Positions 24,499 through 33,806 of a stretch of 64,000 nucleotides of DNA are shown in pieces. Within the stretch, counting starts at the first letter, position 1; every line of letters begins with the position of its first letter. This DNA comes from Bacillus sp. BHET2 (GTDB lineage Bacteria; Bacillota; Bacilli; Bacillales; Bacillaceae_B): NCBI RefSeq assembly GCF_005938125.1, contig NZ_VCQN01000003.1:310001-374000 (forward strand), given 5' to 3'. Under the pieces are notes generated by a model. That model did not search any database. It had not been told where the DNA came from and saw only the letters and a list, made by a program, of their open reading frames with translations. The position numbers and the translations under genes are program-made.

Positions 24499-26145
24499 CT
24501 ACACCACAGGCCTAACCCACAACTTCGAAAAATCCACATAACCAAAATGCTTCATCTCGATATTCATGATATCTGATGAAAACGGAATAAACCGCTTTTC
24601 GTAATAGAGAGGAATCATGATCGATTCTTCCATCAGCATTCTCTCTACTTTCATGTTTAGACCTGTCCATTGTTCAAAAGGGGTGTGGGGATAATTCCCT
24701 AGTGTGCTCCTCCATTTTTCACTGTTTTCAAGAATGTGAAGGAGCGGAGAAAAACCATTCATTAGAAAATGATAAAATGAAAAGTTTTGATTGGCTTCGA
24801 AAATTTCTCCGTGTACGAAGAGATCCACATCCAGTGTTTTAGGTTGCCTGTTAAGCGTATCCTTGAAGGAAAACCACTGTAGATCCACGGGGATGTTTTC
24901 CTTTTCAAAGATGTCTTCGAGCCATTGGGTCGTCTTGGCCGTGTGATTGGCACTCCGTATCACAAGTGGCGCAGAGAAAAAAGGCTTATCAACTTCACAA
25001 ATCGTCATGTGCTGATCCTGTCCTGCCAAAATACTTCTGTCATTCGCCGTGGCACGAGGTTCGTAGTCCATAATCGTGTGACGGTTTTTTGCAATGATCC
25101 AGTGAAGATAATCCCTCACCTCTTTACGCTGAATGTCCGAGTCACGGGTCGCGTTCATGACAACGATGCCAAATCCCGAATCACTTTCCACTTCAACGGA
25201 GGAGGCAACATGTTGTTCATGATGTGATTGGTACATGCCTTTGAAGTCCTGGGGTACCTGGACAAATTCCACTGCATCGAGGAGTGGCCTCTCCCTGAAG
25301 TGATCCTTAAAGGCGACAAGAGTTGTCTTTTCATCCCTGTTTCCTTCAATTGAAAAGCTTCCCGTACCGAGAACACGACCTTTATTCTCTTTATAGATGC
25401 TCGCATACATCATGCTGAGCATTTGGAGAGTGTAGCTGCAGCCGCCAGGATGATGGATATCGATAACATGCGGCGCTTTAATCTCAATCTTTTCAATCGG
25501 TGCCCAAAGTCCCTTGTAATGAGAATGGGTGCGGACTCGATCGAGACATTCGACTACGTCCTTTGCTGTTAATAGGGAGCCGTCATGAAAAGAGATGTCT
25601 TTTCTCAAATAGAGACGAATTTTATCGGAAGAGACGTCCCAGCTATGGGCGATTTCTGCGAGGATGTCACCTTTTTCCGTAATGGAGACCAGACGGTTAA
25701 AGACATTCGCTACCAGATGGGCACTAAGGACATCCGCTGCATCCAACGGGTGGATGGAGAAAAAGGGATGTCTCTTAGGAACGATCAGCTTGTCCTTGGA
25801 TTCCTGGATGAACCCAAGCTTCGAATGGAATTTGTTCATCAGCCTCAGCTTGGTGTCGGTCGACCAATCGTACATCAGGTATTTACTGCTATACGTTACA
25901 GACTCCCGATCGATTTGATTCATGGCTTCTTCTTCAAAAACTTCCTCTACGTCTTTTTCCCATGTTAGTGTTGAAACATTTCCTCTACCTCGTCCGGAAG
26001 TAAAAGACATCCAGCCTTCTTCGTCCCATTTCTTGAGGTAGCGGGTCGTCTGCTTCAGACTTAATTGAAGTGTTTCAGAGATTTCCTCCACCCGAATTCT
26101 TCCTGAAGGGTAGTACCTCCAAAGGGTGAGTAATTTATTCTCCAT
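24499..26145 (-). CDS. SgrR-family transcriptional regulator with SBP_bac_5 domain
   Basis: A 548-residue regulator combining an N-terminal winged helix (SgrR_N, residues 1-100; VEEISETLQLSLKQTTRYLKKW) and an oligopeptide-binding-type solute domain used as a cytosolic sensor (LSAHLVANVFNRLV, IRLYLRKDISFHDGSLLTAKDVV). No signal peptide, as expected. The start MENKLLTLW follows AGGAGG; a longer frame lacks support. It is divergent from an MFS exporter, an order that recalls enterobacterial sgrR/setA. Ligand unknown. Confidence 0.88.
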   Translation of the reverse strand: MENKLLTLWRYYPSGRIRVEEISETLQLSLKQTTRYLKKWDEEGWMSFTSGRGRGNVSTLTWEKDVEEVFEEEAMNQIDRESVTYSSKYLMYDWSTDTKLRLMNKFHSKLGFIQESKDKLIVPKRHPFFSIHPLDAADVLSAHLVANVFNRLVSITEKGDILAEIAHSWDVSSDKIRLYLRKDISFHDGSLLTAKDVVECLDRVRTHSHYKGLWAPIEKIEIKAPHVIDIHHPGGCSYTLQMLSMMYASIYKENKGRVLGTGSFSIEGNRDEKTTLVAFKDHFRERPLLDAVEFVQVPQDFKGMYQSHHEQHVASSVEVESDSGFGIVVMNATRDSDIQRKEVRDYLHWIIAKNRHTIMDYEPRATANDRSILAGQDQHMTICEVDKPFFSAPLVIRSANHTAKTTQWLEDIFEKENIPVDLQWFSFKDTLNRQPKTLDVDLFVHGEIFEANQNFSFYHFLMNGFSPLLHILENSEKWRSTLGNYPHTPFEQWTGLNMKVERMLMEESIMIPLYYEKRFIPFSSDIMNIEMKHFGYVDFSKLWVRPVV

Positions 26146-26244
26146 GATGGGATTCCTCCTAAAAGGGGACATGATAATTGAAAATGTCTATTTTTAAAAT
26201 ATTTCGTCTAGTTTAATATACAGTAAATAGGAGGAGGGGACAAC

Positions 26245-27510
26245 ATGAAGTGGAAGCAATTACCTCAGAACATAAAAGTAAGAATGATTACCTCATTCTT
26301 TAATCGTGCTGTATCATCAGCTGTCATGCCATTTATGGCCCTATTCTTTGCTCAGGAATTGAATAAGGTATGGGCTGGGACATTCCTGATCATCACTGTG
26401 GTGATTGGTTTTTTCATCAATCTAGTAGGAGGATACATTTCGGACCGCTTTCCCCGAAAAAAAGTGCTATTGACAACTTCTTGGCTCAACGCCTTGTTCT
26501 TTCTGGTCATGACCGTCAGCCTTTTTCCAGAAAAGAATCTAATCTGGTTGTTTGCAGGGGCATACATAGGGTTCATCATCACAAGCAGTCTAGGGCGGCC
26601 GGCCATGCACGCCATCATCATTGATTCTACAACACCGGAAAATCGTAAGGCCGTTTACGCACTGGACTACTGGCTCGTCAACTTGTCCATGGCCATCGGT
26701 GCAGCGCTCGGAGGACTTTTATATATTAATCATCAAAGAGAATTATTCATGATGCTGACATTCACGTCCACAATGATTCCGATTGCATATGGAATCTGGC
26801 TTCAGGACCGGTTCAAAGGACTTTTGAAAAAGAAACATAAGAATGTTCTTGTCGATCTTATTAGCAATTATCGAATCGCCTTTAGAGATTCAGCTTTCGT
26901 GAAAGTGGTGTTCGGATCGACCTTTATTTTTGCGGCAGAATTTTCACTGAACAGCTATATCGGGATTCGACTCGCTGAAACATTTGAAGCAGTGAACGCG
27001 GGAAGCTTTGAAATCGTCGGGGTGAGGATGCTGAGTATCCTGAACATCCAGAACATGCTTCTTGTCGTCTGCTTCACGTTCATCATCAATCGGTTCACTG
27101 ATCGAATGAACAAGAAGAATGCTCTATTAATCGGCCTGCTCCTATACGGAATCGGATATATGACCGTCACCTCGGCGAATACGTGGTATGTGTTAGTGCT
27201 GTTCAATCTGATCGCCACCATGGGTGAACTGATTTACTCACCGATCCGAAACGCGGAACAGGCTAACATGATTCCAGACGACAAACGGGGATCTTACTCT
27301 GCCTTTTCAAACCTATCCTTCAGCGGAGCCGATCTCATTGCAAGGTCCACCATCATTATCGGTGCCTTTCTGATCCCGACCATGATGAGCGTCTATATTG
27401 GATCCATCGTCATGCTTGGCACCTTCTTCATCTATACCGGATTATTCGTACGAAGCTGGACTTCTGGAAAGGTATTGGATGGTGGAGTGAAGGCAGGAGG
27501 TGGAAAGTAA
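26245..27510 (+). CDS. MFS transporter, DHA1-like exporter
   Basis: A 421-residue membrane protein with about twelve TM segments. The loop 2-3 signature is GGYISDRFPRKKVLLTT, the usual G-x-x-x-D-R-x-x-R-R form. Sugar or drug efflux is likely. AGGAGG precedes the ATG. The divergent SgrR-type gene probably regulates it. An intrinsic terminator follows. Confidence 0.85.
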   Translation: MKWKQLPQNIKVRMITSFFNRAVSSAVMPFMALFFAQELNKVWAGTFLIITVVIGFFINLVGGYISDRFPRKKVLLTTSWLNALFFLVMTVSLFPEKNLIWLFAGAYIGFIITSSLGRPAMHAIIIDSTTPENRKAVYALDYWLVNLSMAIGAALGGLLYINHQRELFMMLTFTSTMIPIAYGIWLQDRFKGLLKKKHKNVLVDLISNYRIAFRDSAFVKVVFGSTFIFAAEFSLNSYIGIRLAETFEAVNAGSFEIVGVRMLSILNIQNMLLVVCFTFIINRFTDRMNKKNALLIGLLLYGIGYMTVTSANTWYVLVLFNLIATMGELIYSPIRNAEQANMIPDDKRGSYSAFSNLSFSGADLIARSTIIIGAFLIPTMMSVYIGSIVMLGTFFIYTGLFVRSWTSGKVLDGGVKAGGGK

Positions 27511-27512
27511 GT

Positions 27513-27547
27513 AAAAAGGATTTCCGGATGATGGGAATCCTTTTTGT
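27513..27547 (+). terminator. Intrinsic terminator after MFS gene
   Basis: AAAAAGGATTTCC and GGAATCCTTTTT form the stem with one bulge, ending in a T-run. Confidence 0.85.
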
Positions 27548-27639
27548 TTTGATCTGTTTTTAGAATATTATGGTAAAATTTAGATGAACCACTTTTACGC
27601 ACTTTGTTAAATTAACACTGGGAAAGGGAGGGTAAATGC

Positions 27640-28059
27640 ATGAACGATTTTTGGTTAAAGTTAATGTTACTATTAATTGGTTTTAGCACGATAACCTTTC
27701 TATTTAATAGAGTAATGAGGAAATGGCTAAAGGTAGAGAAAAAGAAATGGTTTTCTTATAATCATCTAAACGATACCCATATGAAAATGGATTGGACCCT
27801 TCGGATTTCTTTCGTGATTGTTTTAGTTATCGGTTTTTTCATCAATGTCACTCGTGGACCTTCAGAGAGCATTTGGTTTTTGGAAACGCCTTTTCTGGTG
27901 ATTGTGTTTGTCATCATATCTGAAACAGTCAGGGCAATCATGGAAAAGAAATATGCGGAAAATAAGAATGACTATCTTTTTACGATCAGTCAATTAGTCT
28001 TTCTATCTATTGTGTTTCTTTCAGTATTCGCTACTAATTTATTCGACTTGTTGTGGTAA
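27640..28059 (+). CDS. DUF4181 membrane protein
   Basis: A 139-residue protein with four hydrophobic segments (N-terminus, about residues 55-70, 85-100 and 118-137). The KWLKVEKKKWFSYNHLNDTHMKMDW loop, given here only in part as KKKWFSYNHLND, matches DUF4181, a Bacilli-specific membrane family without assigned function. GGGAGGG lies nine bases upstream of ATG. Monocistronic in appearance. Confidence 0.75.
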   Translation: MNDFWLKLMLLLIGFSTITFLFNRVMRKWLKVEKKKWFSYNHLNDTHMKMDWTLRISFVIVLVIGFFINVTRGPSESIWFLETPFLVIVFVIISETVRAIMEKKYAENKNDYLFTISQLVFLSIVFLSVFATNLFDLLW

Positions 28060-28211
28060 TAGAGCTCTCTCTCACTAGCCTTCAAAGAAAACATAGATTC
28101 ATCGTTTCCATGACAAATAAGAATCTAATGAGAGAAAAGATGATCCATATCTAAAATCTCCTCGTTATCTATTCAGAAAACAAAACGAGTAGAATAGAGG
28201 AGATTGAAACC

Positions 28212-29555
28212 ATGAATAAATCAAAGATGCTTAAAAGAATCGCAGCACCGATATTAGGATTATCCCTTTTAGCACCAACGGCAAGCTTTGCGGCAGAAAC
28301 CCCGACAGCGGTGACACCGGCTTCCGACCTTCGTGCCACGTTGGATCAGTTGCTCTCAGAACACTATGTACTAGCAGTGAATGCCATGGTGAAAGATTTT
28401 AACGATGCACCGGATGAAAAGCAGGCATACGAAGCACTGAACCAAAACGCATTGGATATGACACCGGCGATTGAATCCGTCTACGGTAAAGAAGGCGCTC
28501 AGAAATTCGAAGAGATCTTTGCTGGACATAATGACTACACTCCTGATTTCGTAGAAGCGGCACAATCCGATGACGCAGAAGCAAGAAAAGCTGCGGAAGC
28601 GGAAGTAAAAGAATTCGTCAATGAGTTCTCATCATTCCTGGCGACGGCAACAGAAGGTAACCTTCCAGAAGATGCAGCGAAAGAAGTATTAGCAGCCCAT
28701 GAAATGGATGTCATCGAAGCGTTTGACAGCTATGTGGAAAAAGATTATAAATCGTATCAAACAAACTTCAAAGAAGGTTACGACAGAATGTTCGATATCT
28801 CTAAAGCATTATCCGGAGCGATCGTAACACAAATGCCTGATAAATTCGACAACACGAAAGTAGACGCTCCTGCAGCAGAATTACGCTCTACATTAAATAA
28901 CCTGGCAGCAGAGCACTTCGCGTTAGCAGCGATGAGCATGCAAAAAGGCGTAAATGAAGCACCTGACTATGATACAGCGACGTGGGCTGAAGATATGAAT
29001 ACAGAAGCATGGACGGCAGCCATCGGATCCATTTATGGAGATGAAGGAGCAGCTCAATTCAAGAAGTTATGGACGAGTGAGCACATTAATGCACAAGCAG
29101 ATCTTGTAAGTGCTACATTAGCAGGTGACGAAGAAGGCGTGAAAGCAGCAAAAGACAGTCTTGGTATGTTCACTGAAGAATTCGGTACATTCCTTGCAAC
29201 GGCAACGGAAGGAAACCTGCCTAAAGATGCAGCGATTTCAGCACTGAAAACACATGAAGATCAAGTCGTGAAAACGTTTGATTCATATGTAGCAAAAGAC
29301 TACCAAACAAGCACGGATACATTCCGTGAAGGATATGCGTTCATGTTCGGAGTTGGTAAAGCGCTTGGAGATGCAATCGTGAAACAAAACCCTGAGAAAT
29401 TTGCTTCAAATGATATGCCTGAGCAAATGCCTAACACTGGTATGGGTGGAGCAGCAGATCAACAATTGCCAATGGCTGCATGGGTAACATTTGTAGCAGT
29501 TGCTTTAATGGCTGGTGGATTTGTTATTAAGAAAAAATTCGCAGATCAACAATAA
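28212..29555 (+). CDS. Tandem-repeat surface protein with LPXTG-like sorting signal
   Basis: A 447-residue exported protein. A signal peptide covers residues 1-28 (ASFAAE). Two homologous helical repeats follow, at about 39-214 and 222-399; both contain SEH/AEH, a central GHND/EHIN, FLATATEGNLP and a late HE. Three conserved histidines and several acidic residues per repeat could bind metal, as in helical-bundle proteins; that is inference. The C-terminus has MPNTG (406-410), a hydrophobic helix and KKKFADQQ, a wall-sorting signal. The sortase gene follows directly. Function unknown. Confidence 0.85.
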   Translation: MNKSKMLKRIAAPILGLSLLAPTASFAAETPTAVTPASDLRATLDQLLSEHYVLAVNAMVKDFNDAPDEKQAYEALNQNALDMTPAIESVYGKEGAQKFEEIFAGHNDYTPDFVEAAQSDDAEARKAAEAEVKEFVNEFSSFLATATEGNLPEDAAKEVLAAHEMDVIEAFDSYVEKDYKSYQTNFKEGYDRMFDISKALSGAIVTQMPDKFDNTKVDAPAAELRSTLNNLAAEHFALAAMSMQKGVNEAPDYDTATWAEDMNTEAWTAAIGSIYGDEGAAQFKKLWTSEHINAQADLVSATLAGDEEGVKAAKDSLGMFTEEFGTFLATATEGNLPKDAAISALKTHEDQVVKTFDSYVAKDYQTSTDTFREGYAFMFGVGKALGDAIVKQNPEKFASNDMPEQMPNTGMGGAADQQLPMAAWVTFVAVALMAGGFVIKKKFADQQ

Positions 29556-29576
29556 TGAAATGAATTAGAGTTAAAG

Positions 29577-29610
29577 GGAAGAGTAGAGTGCTGCTCTTCC
29601 TTCTTCTCTT
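29577..29610 (+). terminator. Attenuating hairpin between surface protein and sortase
   Basis: GGAAGAGTAG pairs with CTGCTCTTCC (one G-T pair, loop AGTG), followed by a broken T-tract TTCTTCTCTT. A leaky terminator would give more substrate than sortase from one transcript. Confidence 0.7.
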
Positions 29611-29623
29611 AAACGGAGGGAAA

Positions 29624-30607
29624 ATGATGAAGAAACGAATGCTTATCATACTGATCACTTTCCTTTTGATTGGTGTTGTCAGTTTCCAGGCAATCGCTAA
29701 AGATGAGCCTTCTAAGGAAAATCAGACATCTCAATCAGAAAAGAAAGAAACGGTTTCAGAAAAGGACCAAAATAGTAAAAGTGGTGCTGGTACTGCACAT
29801 GAGGAAGAAGAGTTTGTTCTTCTTGACTCTTTAAAGAAAAGGAAAACAGAGCTTGAAGAGCAGGTAAAGGTTCAAGAAGAAGGAATTACGCCTTCCCGCG
29901 TACAGATCCCAAGTATGGATATCGATACGAACATCATCCCCGTAGGATTAACGGACAATGGCGAAATGGAAGTGCCGGAAGAAACAGAAGTTGTCGGCTG
30001 GTATGACCGAGGCGTCAAGGTGGGTGCTAAGGGGAACGCGGTTCTCGCTGGTCATGTGGACAGCAAGGAAGGACCTGCAATCTTCTTTTATCTGAAAAAT
30101 ATCGAAATAGGGGAAAAGATTATTGTCACAGATGAAAAGGGAACAGAACGTACTTTTGAGGTGAAATCAAAAAAAAGCTATCCAAGTGATAAAGCACCGA
30201 TTGAGAAAATATTTGGACCCTCAGATAAACGACACTTGAATGTCATTACTTGTACAGGTACGTTTAATCATGACCAACATCTGTATCCGGATCGACTAGT
30301 CGTGTATACAGAGCTTGTTTCTGAAACACAGGCTAAAGAGATGACGACTCCTGAACAACCGACAGCTGTAGCATATGATACTGGTTCAGTTTCCTGGCAT
30401 TCTGTAAAAGATGATACAGTTATGGGCTATCGATTGTATAAGAAAGGTGCAAATGATAAAGAATTCAAACAGATTGAAAGCATTTCAGCTCATGAGAGAA
30501 AAAGCTTCTTTGATGAAAATGCTGAAAAGGGTGATGCCTATTACATCACAACCGTAAATATTGAGGAAAAAGAATCAGCACCATCAACAACCGTAGAAGC
30601 AAAATAA
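29624..30607 (+). CDS. Class F sortase with C-terminal FnIII-like domain
   Basis: A 327-residue membrane-anchored transpeptidase. An N-terminal hydrophobic helix (about residues 5-22) is followed by a charged linker, then the catalytic domain: LAGHVDS (histidine), VITCTGTF (cysteine) and YPDRLVVYTEL (arginine). The last 80 residues (SVSWHSVKDDTVMGYRLYKK) look like a fibronectin type III fold. GGAGGG supports the ATG at 29624. It is cotranscribed with its probable substrate, the MPNTG protein upstream. Confidence 0.88.
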   Translation: MMKKRMLIILITFLLIGVVSFQAIAKDEPSKENQTSQSEKKETVSEKDQNSKSGAGTAHEEEEFVLLDSLKKRKTELEEQVKVQEEGITPSRVQIPSMDIDTNIIPVGLTDNGEMEVPEETEVVGWYDRGVKVGAKGNAVLAGHVDSKEGPAIFFYLKNIEIGEKIIVTDEKGTERTFEVKSKKSYPSDKAPIEKIFGPSDKRHLNVITCTGTFNHDQHLYPDRLVVYTELVSETQAKEMTTPEQPTAVAYDTGSVSWHSVKDDTVMGYRLYKKGANDKEFKQIESISAHERKSFFDENAEKGDAYYITTVNIEEKESAPSTTVEAK

Positions 30608-30618
30608 TCGTCAGATAG

Positions 30619-30653
30619 AAAAGCAGGGGAATTCGTTTCTCTGCTTTTTTTTT
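30619..30653 (+). terminator. Intrinsic terminator after sortase
   Basis: AAAGCAGGGGAA pairs with TTTCTCTGCTTT, followed by nine T. Confidence 0.9.
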
Positions 30654-30766
30654 GCCATCATTCGGATTTATCTGATTATTGTCATTTTTTAGGTGTTTAA
30701 GATGGTATACTAATTTAATAGGAGCTTAAGAAAAAACATGTACATATATAGGGAGGGGAGAAACGA

Positions 30767-31664
30767 GTGAAAGGGCTACTAGTCAAATCCCCGTGGGTCG
30801 ATTACATTCTTAATGGAAGGCTCTTTTCGCAAAGATTGTTGTTTTCTAAACATAGGAGTTGCTGCCAAGGTTCTGTCTATGAGTGAATGCGATAGATGGT
30901 GAGGGGAACGGCTTCGCTTTCCGGCGGACGAACGGCCAAGCCTCCTCAGCTGCGCTTCCGGGGTCTCGGCACGCCCGTTTTTCCGCAGGAGTCTACGCCG
31001 TTCCCCTCACCATCTACAAGAGATGTCGTGACAGAGCTTACTAGTGAAAAAAACGAATGAAATGGCATTTTACTATTCAAGCTAAAATCGACCACTGCAA
31101 GCGATAAAAAATGATGTTTTCTAGCCGTGTATGACAGTAGATTAATCCTCCATACCTAGAAAGTTGATTGTAGCGGAAGGTGCTCGACTCCTGCGGGAAT
31201 TGCGGGAAAGTTGAGACCCCGCAGGGCGAAGCCCGAGGAGGCTCAACTCACGCCCCGCGGAAAGCGAGCGCCTGCAGCGGAAATCAACCACCACTCGCTA
31301 CCTTCTATAGCAACAAAGTTTACGAAAAGAGCCTAATGGAAATAAGACTTGGGAAATAAGGGGATCCAATACGCGAATTCGAGGAAGAGTAGGATTAATT
31401 AAAAGTGGTTCCGGTAGGGTAATGGGAACGGTCAATATCGTTGGTAGCCAAGAACTGACGTTATCAGAATATCAGCAAAGTTCAGCACGACATGGAGTAA
31501 AGAGTGAAGGTAGTCTTCAGTTACCGTACAAACGAACGTATGCCTGGATACTCGAAGATCCCGTCCTCTATCAAACACCTGTACCTTATAAACATCCACT
31601 TGGAGCCGTCATATGGGTGAATCTTTCAAAAGCGATGGTGGGAGGAGCAGAAAATGAAAAGTAA
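30767..31664 (+). pseudogene. ASCH domain gene interrupted by a 515-bp element
   Basis: A GTG after GGGAGGGGAG opens KGLLVKSPWVDYILNG. At codon 18 a 515-bp element is inserted. After it the same frame continues NKTWEIRGSNTRIRGRVG, then LPYKRTYAWILED to the stop. Removing the element and one 8-bp duplication leaves an intact ASCH protein of about 125 residues, an RNA-binding PUA-like fold. The disruption is therefore recent. The 3' end overlaps the next GNAT gene by 11 bp. Confidence 0.9.
30819..31333. mobile_element. 515-bp MITE-like element in the ASCH gene
   Basis: Terminal inverted repeats of about 23 bp (GGCTCTTTTCGCAAA... and ...TTTACGAAAAGAGCC) with about 20 matching positions. TAATGGAA is duplicated on both sides (30811-30818 and 31334-31341). 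No transposase is encoded. Inside are two inverted GC-rich modules: the left (30897-31014) has arms GATGGTGAGGGGAACGG, the right (31163-31290) begins GTTGATT and ends AATCAAC. Both contain the GACTCCTGCGG, GAGACCCC and GAGGAGGCT words. Confidence 0.92.
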
Positions 31665-32253
31665 ATGGTTTTCTACTCTGCAGATACTGGAAAACGAGAA
31701 AATAAGGCTTGAGCCTTTGGAACAAGATCATTCCATTGATCTGTTCAAACAGAACCACTCTGGTATCTGGGCGTATATGCTACGTGAAATTGGTAGTTTA
31801 AAAGAAATGGAAGACTGGGTGGCGGAGGCTATACAACTTCGGGAGAATCAACTTGCTCTGCCCTTTATCGTCAGGTTGAAAGAAACGAATAAAATAGTAG
31901 GGTCTACTAGACTCTTTGACATCAATTTCATCCATAAATCATGCGAGCTCGGCTCTACCTGGTATGGCCAGGAGTATCAAAGGACATTCGTCAATTCCAA
32001 TTGCAAATCCCTGCTACTGATGTATTGCTTCGAAGAATTAGGAATGATCAGGGTCCAGTTCAAAACAGATGAGCGCAACATCAGATCTCAAAAGGCGCTT
32101 GAGCGATTAGGTGCTGTGAAAGAAGGCGTATTACGGAAGGAAAGAATCCTGTCTGATGGATATATCCGTAATGCTGTTCTTTATTCGATAACAGGTGAGG
32201 AATGGGTGCAAATAAAACAGAAGTTTAAGGAAAGAGAGACTCGTTATCAGTGA
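31654..32253 (+). CDS. GNAT acetyltransferase, RimJ/RimL type
   Basis: A 199-residue GNAT of the RimJ/RimL group: ENEKIRLEPLEQDHS at the N-terminus, ELGSTWYGQEYQRTFVN near the acetyl-CoA site (R-x-x-x replaced by YQRTFVN), and NIRSQKALERLGAVKEGVLR at the C-terminus. GGGAGGAG precedes the ATG. It overlaps the end of the ASCH reading frame, so they were an operon before the insertion; polar effects are likely. Confidence 0.85.
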   Translation: MKSKWFSTLQILENEKIRLEPLEQDHSIDLFKQNHSGIWAYMLREIGSLKEMEDWVAEAIQLRENQLALPFIVRLKETNKIVGSTRLFDINFIHKSCELGSTWYGQEYQRTFVNSNCKSLLLMYCFEELGMIRVQFKTDERNIRSQKALERLGAVKEGVLRKERILSDGYIRNAVLYSITGEEWVQIKQKFKERETRYQ

Positions 32254-32305
32254 TATAGAGTCTCCTATTTAAAGAAATTTTCACAATCCAAAGGAGGAAA
32301 TCAGC

Positions 32306-32761
32306 ATGTACCACTATTTTAATGGCTCAGTCATTCGCGAGGGAACAGATGGTGTACCTTCAGATGCTGTTGAGGCCCTCTTTGAGGATGCGGGATGGGC
32401 AAGGGACACACCAACCTGGCAGAAAGAAAAGTTCACCCTCATTTTTGTAAACTCAACCTGGGCGTTTACTGTGTGGGACAATAACAAGATGGTCGGGATG
32501 GTACGGGTGATTTCTGACAAGATCATGGCTGCTAACATCATGGACTTGGTGGTACTATCAGAATATAGAGGCAAGGGAATAGGGAAGAAACTTGTTGACC
32601 TGTGTGTTCAAAAACTGCCTCACGGTGATTGGTTCGCACACACGTCTGCGGACAATTTCAAATTCTACGAAACATGTGGATTCGAAGTGAAGGACCCTGC
32701 TGAAAACGGCACATGTGCTTATTATGGTTACATTCAAGCACGGAAAGATAGTCATAGGTGA
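32306..32761 (+). CDS. GNAT N-acetyltransferase
   Basis: A 151-residue GNAT with LVVLSEYRGKGIGKKLVDL as the acetyl-CoA motif and ADNFKFYETCGFE near the C-terminus. AAAGGAGG lies before the ATG. It follows the previous GNAT by about 50 bp and may share its transcript. Substrate unknown. Confidence 0.85.
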   Translation: MYHYFNGSVIREGTDGVPSDAVEALFEDAGWARDTPTWQKEKFTLIFVNSTWAFTVWDNNKMVGMVRVISDKIMAANIMDLVVLSEYRGKGIGKKLVDLCVQKLPHGDWFAHTSADNFKFYETCGFEVKDPAENGTCAYYGYIQARKDSHR

Positions 32762-32813
32762 AAAGATTTTTGGGGGATCAAGTTAAACAATTAGAAATGA
32801 AAGGACATACATT

Positions 32814-33770
32814 TTGACACAGTTAGAACAAAGGGTGAGAGAAAAAAAGTGGAAGCTGCTTCATAAGGAAACGATTCACGGTACTCACGCAGGTCATATC
32901 ACTAGAATAGAAGTGGTGGATGGGGATAACGAAAGAGGAATGTTCATCTATAAAGAATTTGCAGAGAATCGAGAGAATGAAGTAGACATCTATCTGAAGA
33001 TAAAAAAACATATGAAGAAGTTTAGCAAGGTCGTAGAGGTGTGGGATGAGGCTCCAAAGGCGATTCTTATGAGTGATCTTTCATCCCCTCTTAAAGACAG
33101 TTTTCAGCCACTATCATTAAAAGAAAAGAAGAAAGTACTCCAGTCTGTACTGCAAAGGTTATCAGACCTCCACACTTCAGAACAGCCTTTATTAGGTAAC
33201 CAGCTAAAAACTCACACAATCACCTTTGAATGGAGAAGGTGGTGTTTAGATGAACTGACCAAGTTATGTGCCAATCATCAATGGGTGCAAGCTGAATGGA
33301 TACATACAATAAACCATGCATATGAGCAGTTGTCCTTCGACCAATATGAAGTGAGAGGCCCTTATGTCTTAACTCATGGCGACCCTCATTTAGAAAATAT
33401 CTTTCAGCATGAAGGAGAGATTTGGTTCATCGACTGGGAGTGGGCCTCCCTCGGTTCACCATTGAGAGATATCACCATTTTATTGCAGGACGTTTATGAC
33501 ATTGAATTAATTCAATTCGTGTTTCTTTCCTATCGAAGTCTATTGGAAGAAAAGAAACTCATTATTGGTAAAGAGGATTATCAAAAAGACTTCAAACTTC
33601 TTTATGTAGATCACACTACCATGATGTTGGCATGGGAAATTCATAAATATTTTGAGGGGTATGCGAAGGAGGAAGAAATGAAAAGAATCATTGAATTCAA
33701 GGTAGGAGAAATCAAGAGAATCGCATTCAATAAGACAGGTGAAAGCAATACTCCAGAGTTAGATATATGA
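32814..33770 (+). CDS. Phosphotransferase, APH/choline-kinase fold
   Basis: A 318-residue protein-kinase-like phosphotransferase. The catalytic loop is THGDPHLENIF (aspartate in HGD) and the metal-binding loop is WFIDWEWASLGSPLRDI. It resembles aminoglycoside phosphotransferase-family proteins of unknown acceptor, so resistance should not be assumed. TTG start after AAAGGACA. Located among GNAT and phosphatase genes. Confidence 0.8.
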   Translation: MTQLEQRVREKKWKLLHKETIHGTHAGHITRIEVVDGDNERGMFIYKEFAENRENEVDIYLKIKKHMKKFSKVVEVWDEAPKAILMSDLSSPLKDSFQPLSLKEKKKVLQSVLQRLSDLHTSEQPLLGNQLKTHTITFEWRRWCLDELTKLCANHQWVQAEWIHTINHAYEQLSFDQYEVRGPYVLTHGDPHLENIFQHEGEIWFIDWEWASLGSPLRDITILLQDVYDIELIQFVFLSYRSLLEEKKLIIGKEDYQKDFKLLYVDHTTMMLAWEIHKYFEGYAKEEEMKRIIEFKVGEIKRIAFNKTGESNTPELDI

Positions 33771-33806
33771 ATAGCACTTTAAGATTGAAAGAGGTGTGCC
33801 GATTCT

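Noticed and set aside
30890-31300. Possible group II intron or riboswitch in the GC-rich part of the 515-bp element
   Set aside because: The structure consists of two inverted modules within terminal repeats and a target duplication; no intron domain V or known riboswitch core is seen.
32814-33770. Aminoglycoside resistance gene
   Set aside because: The fold is that of APH enzymes, but the sequence does not match a named resistance family and such kinases often have other acceptors; the same holds for the gene at 49.1 kb.
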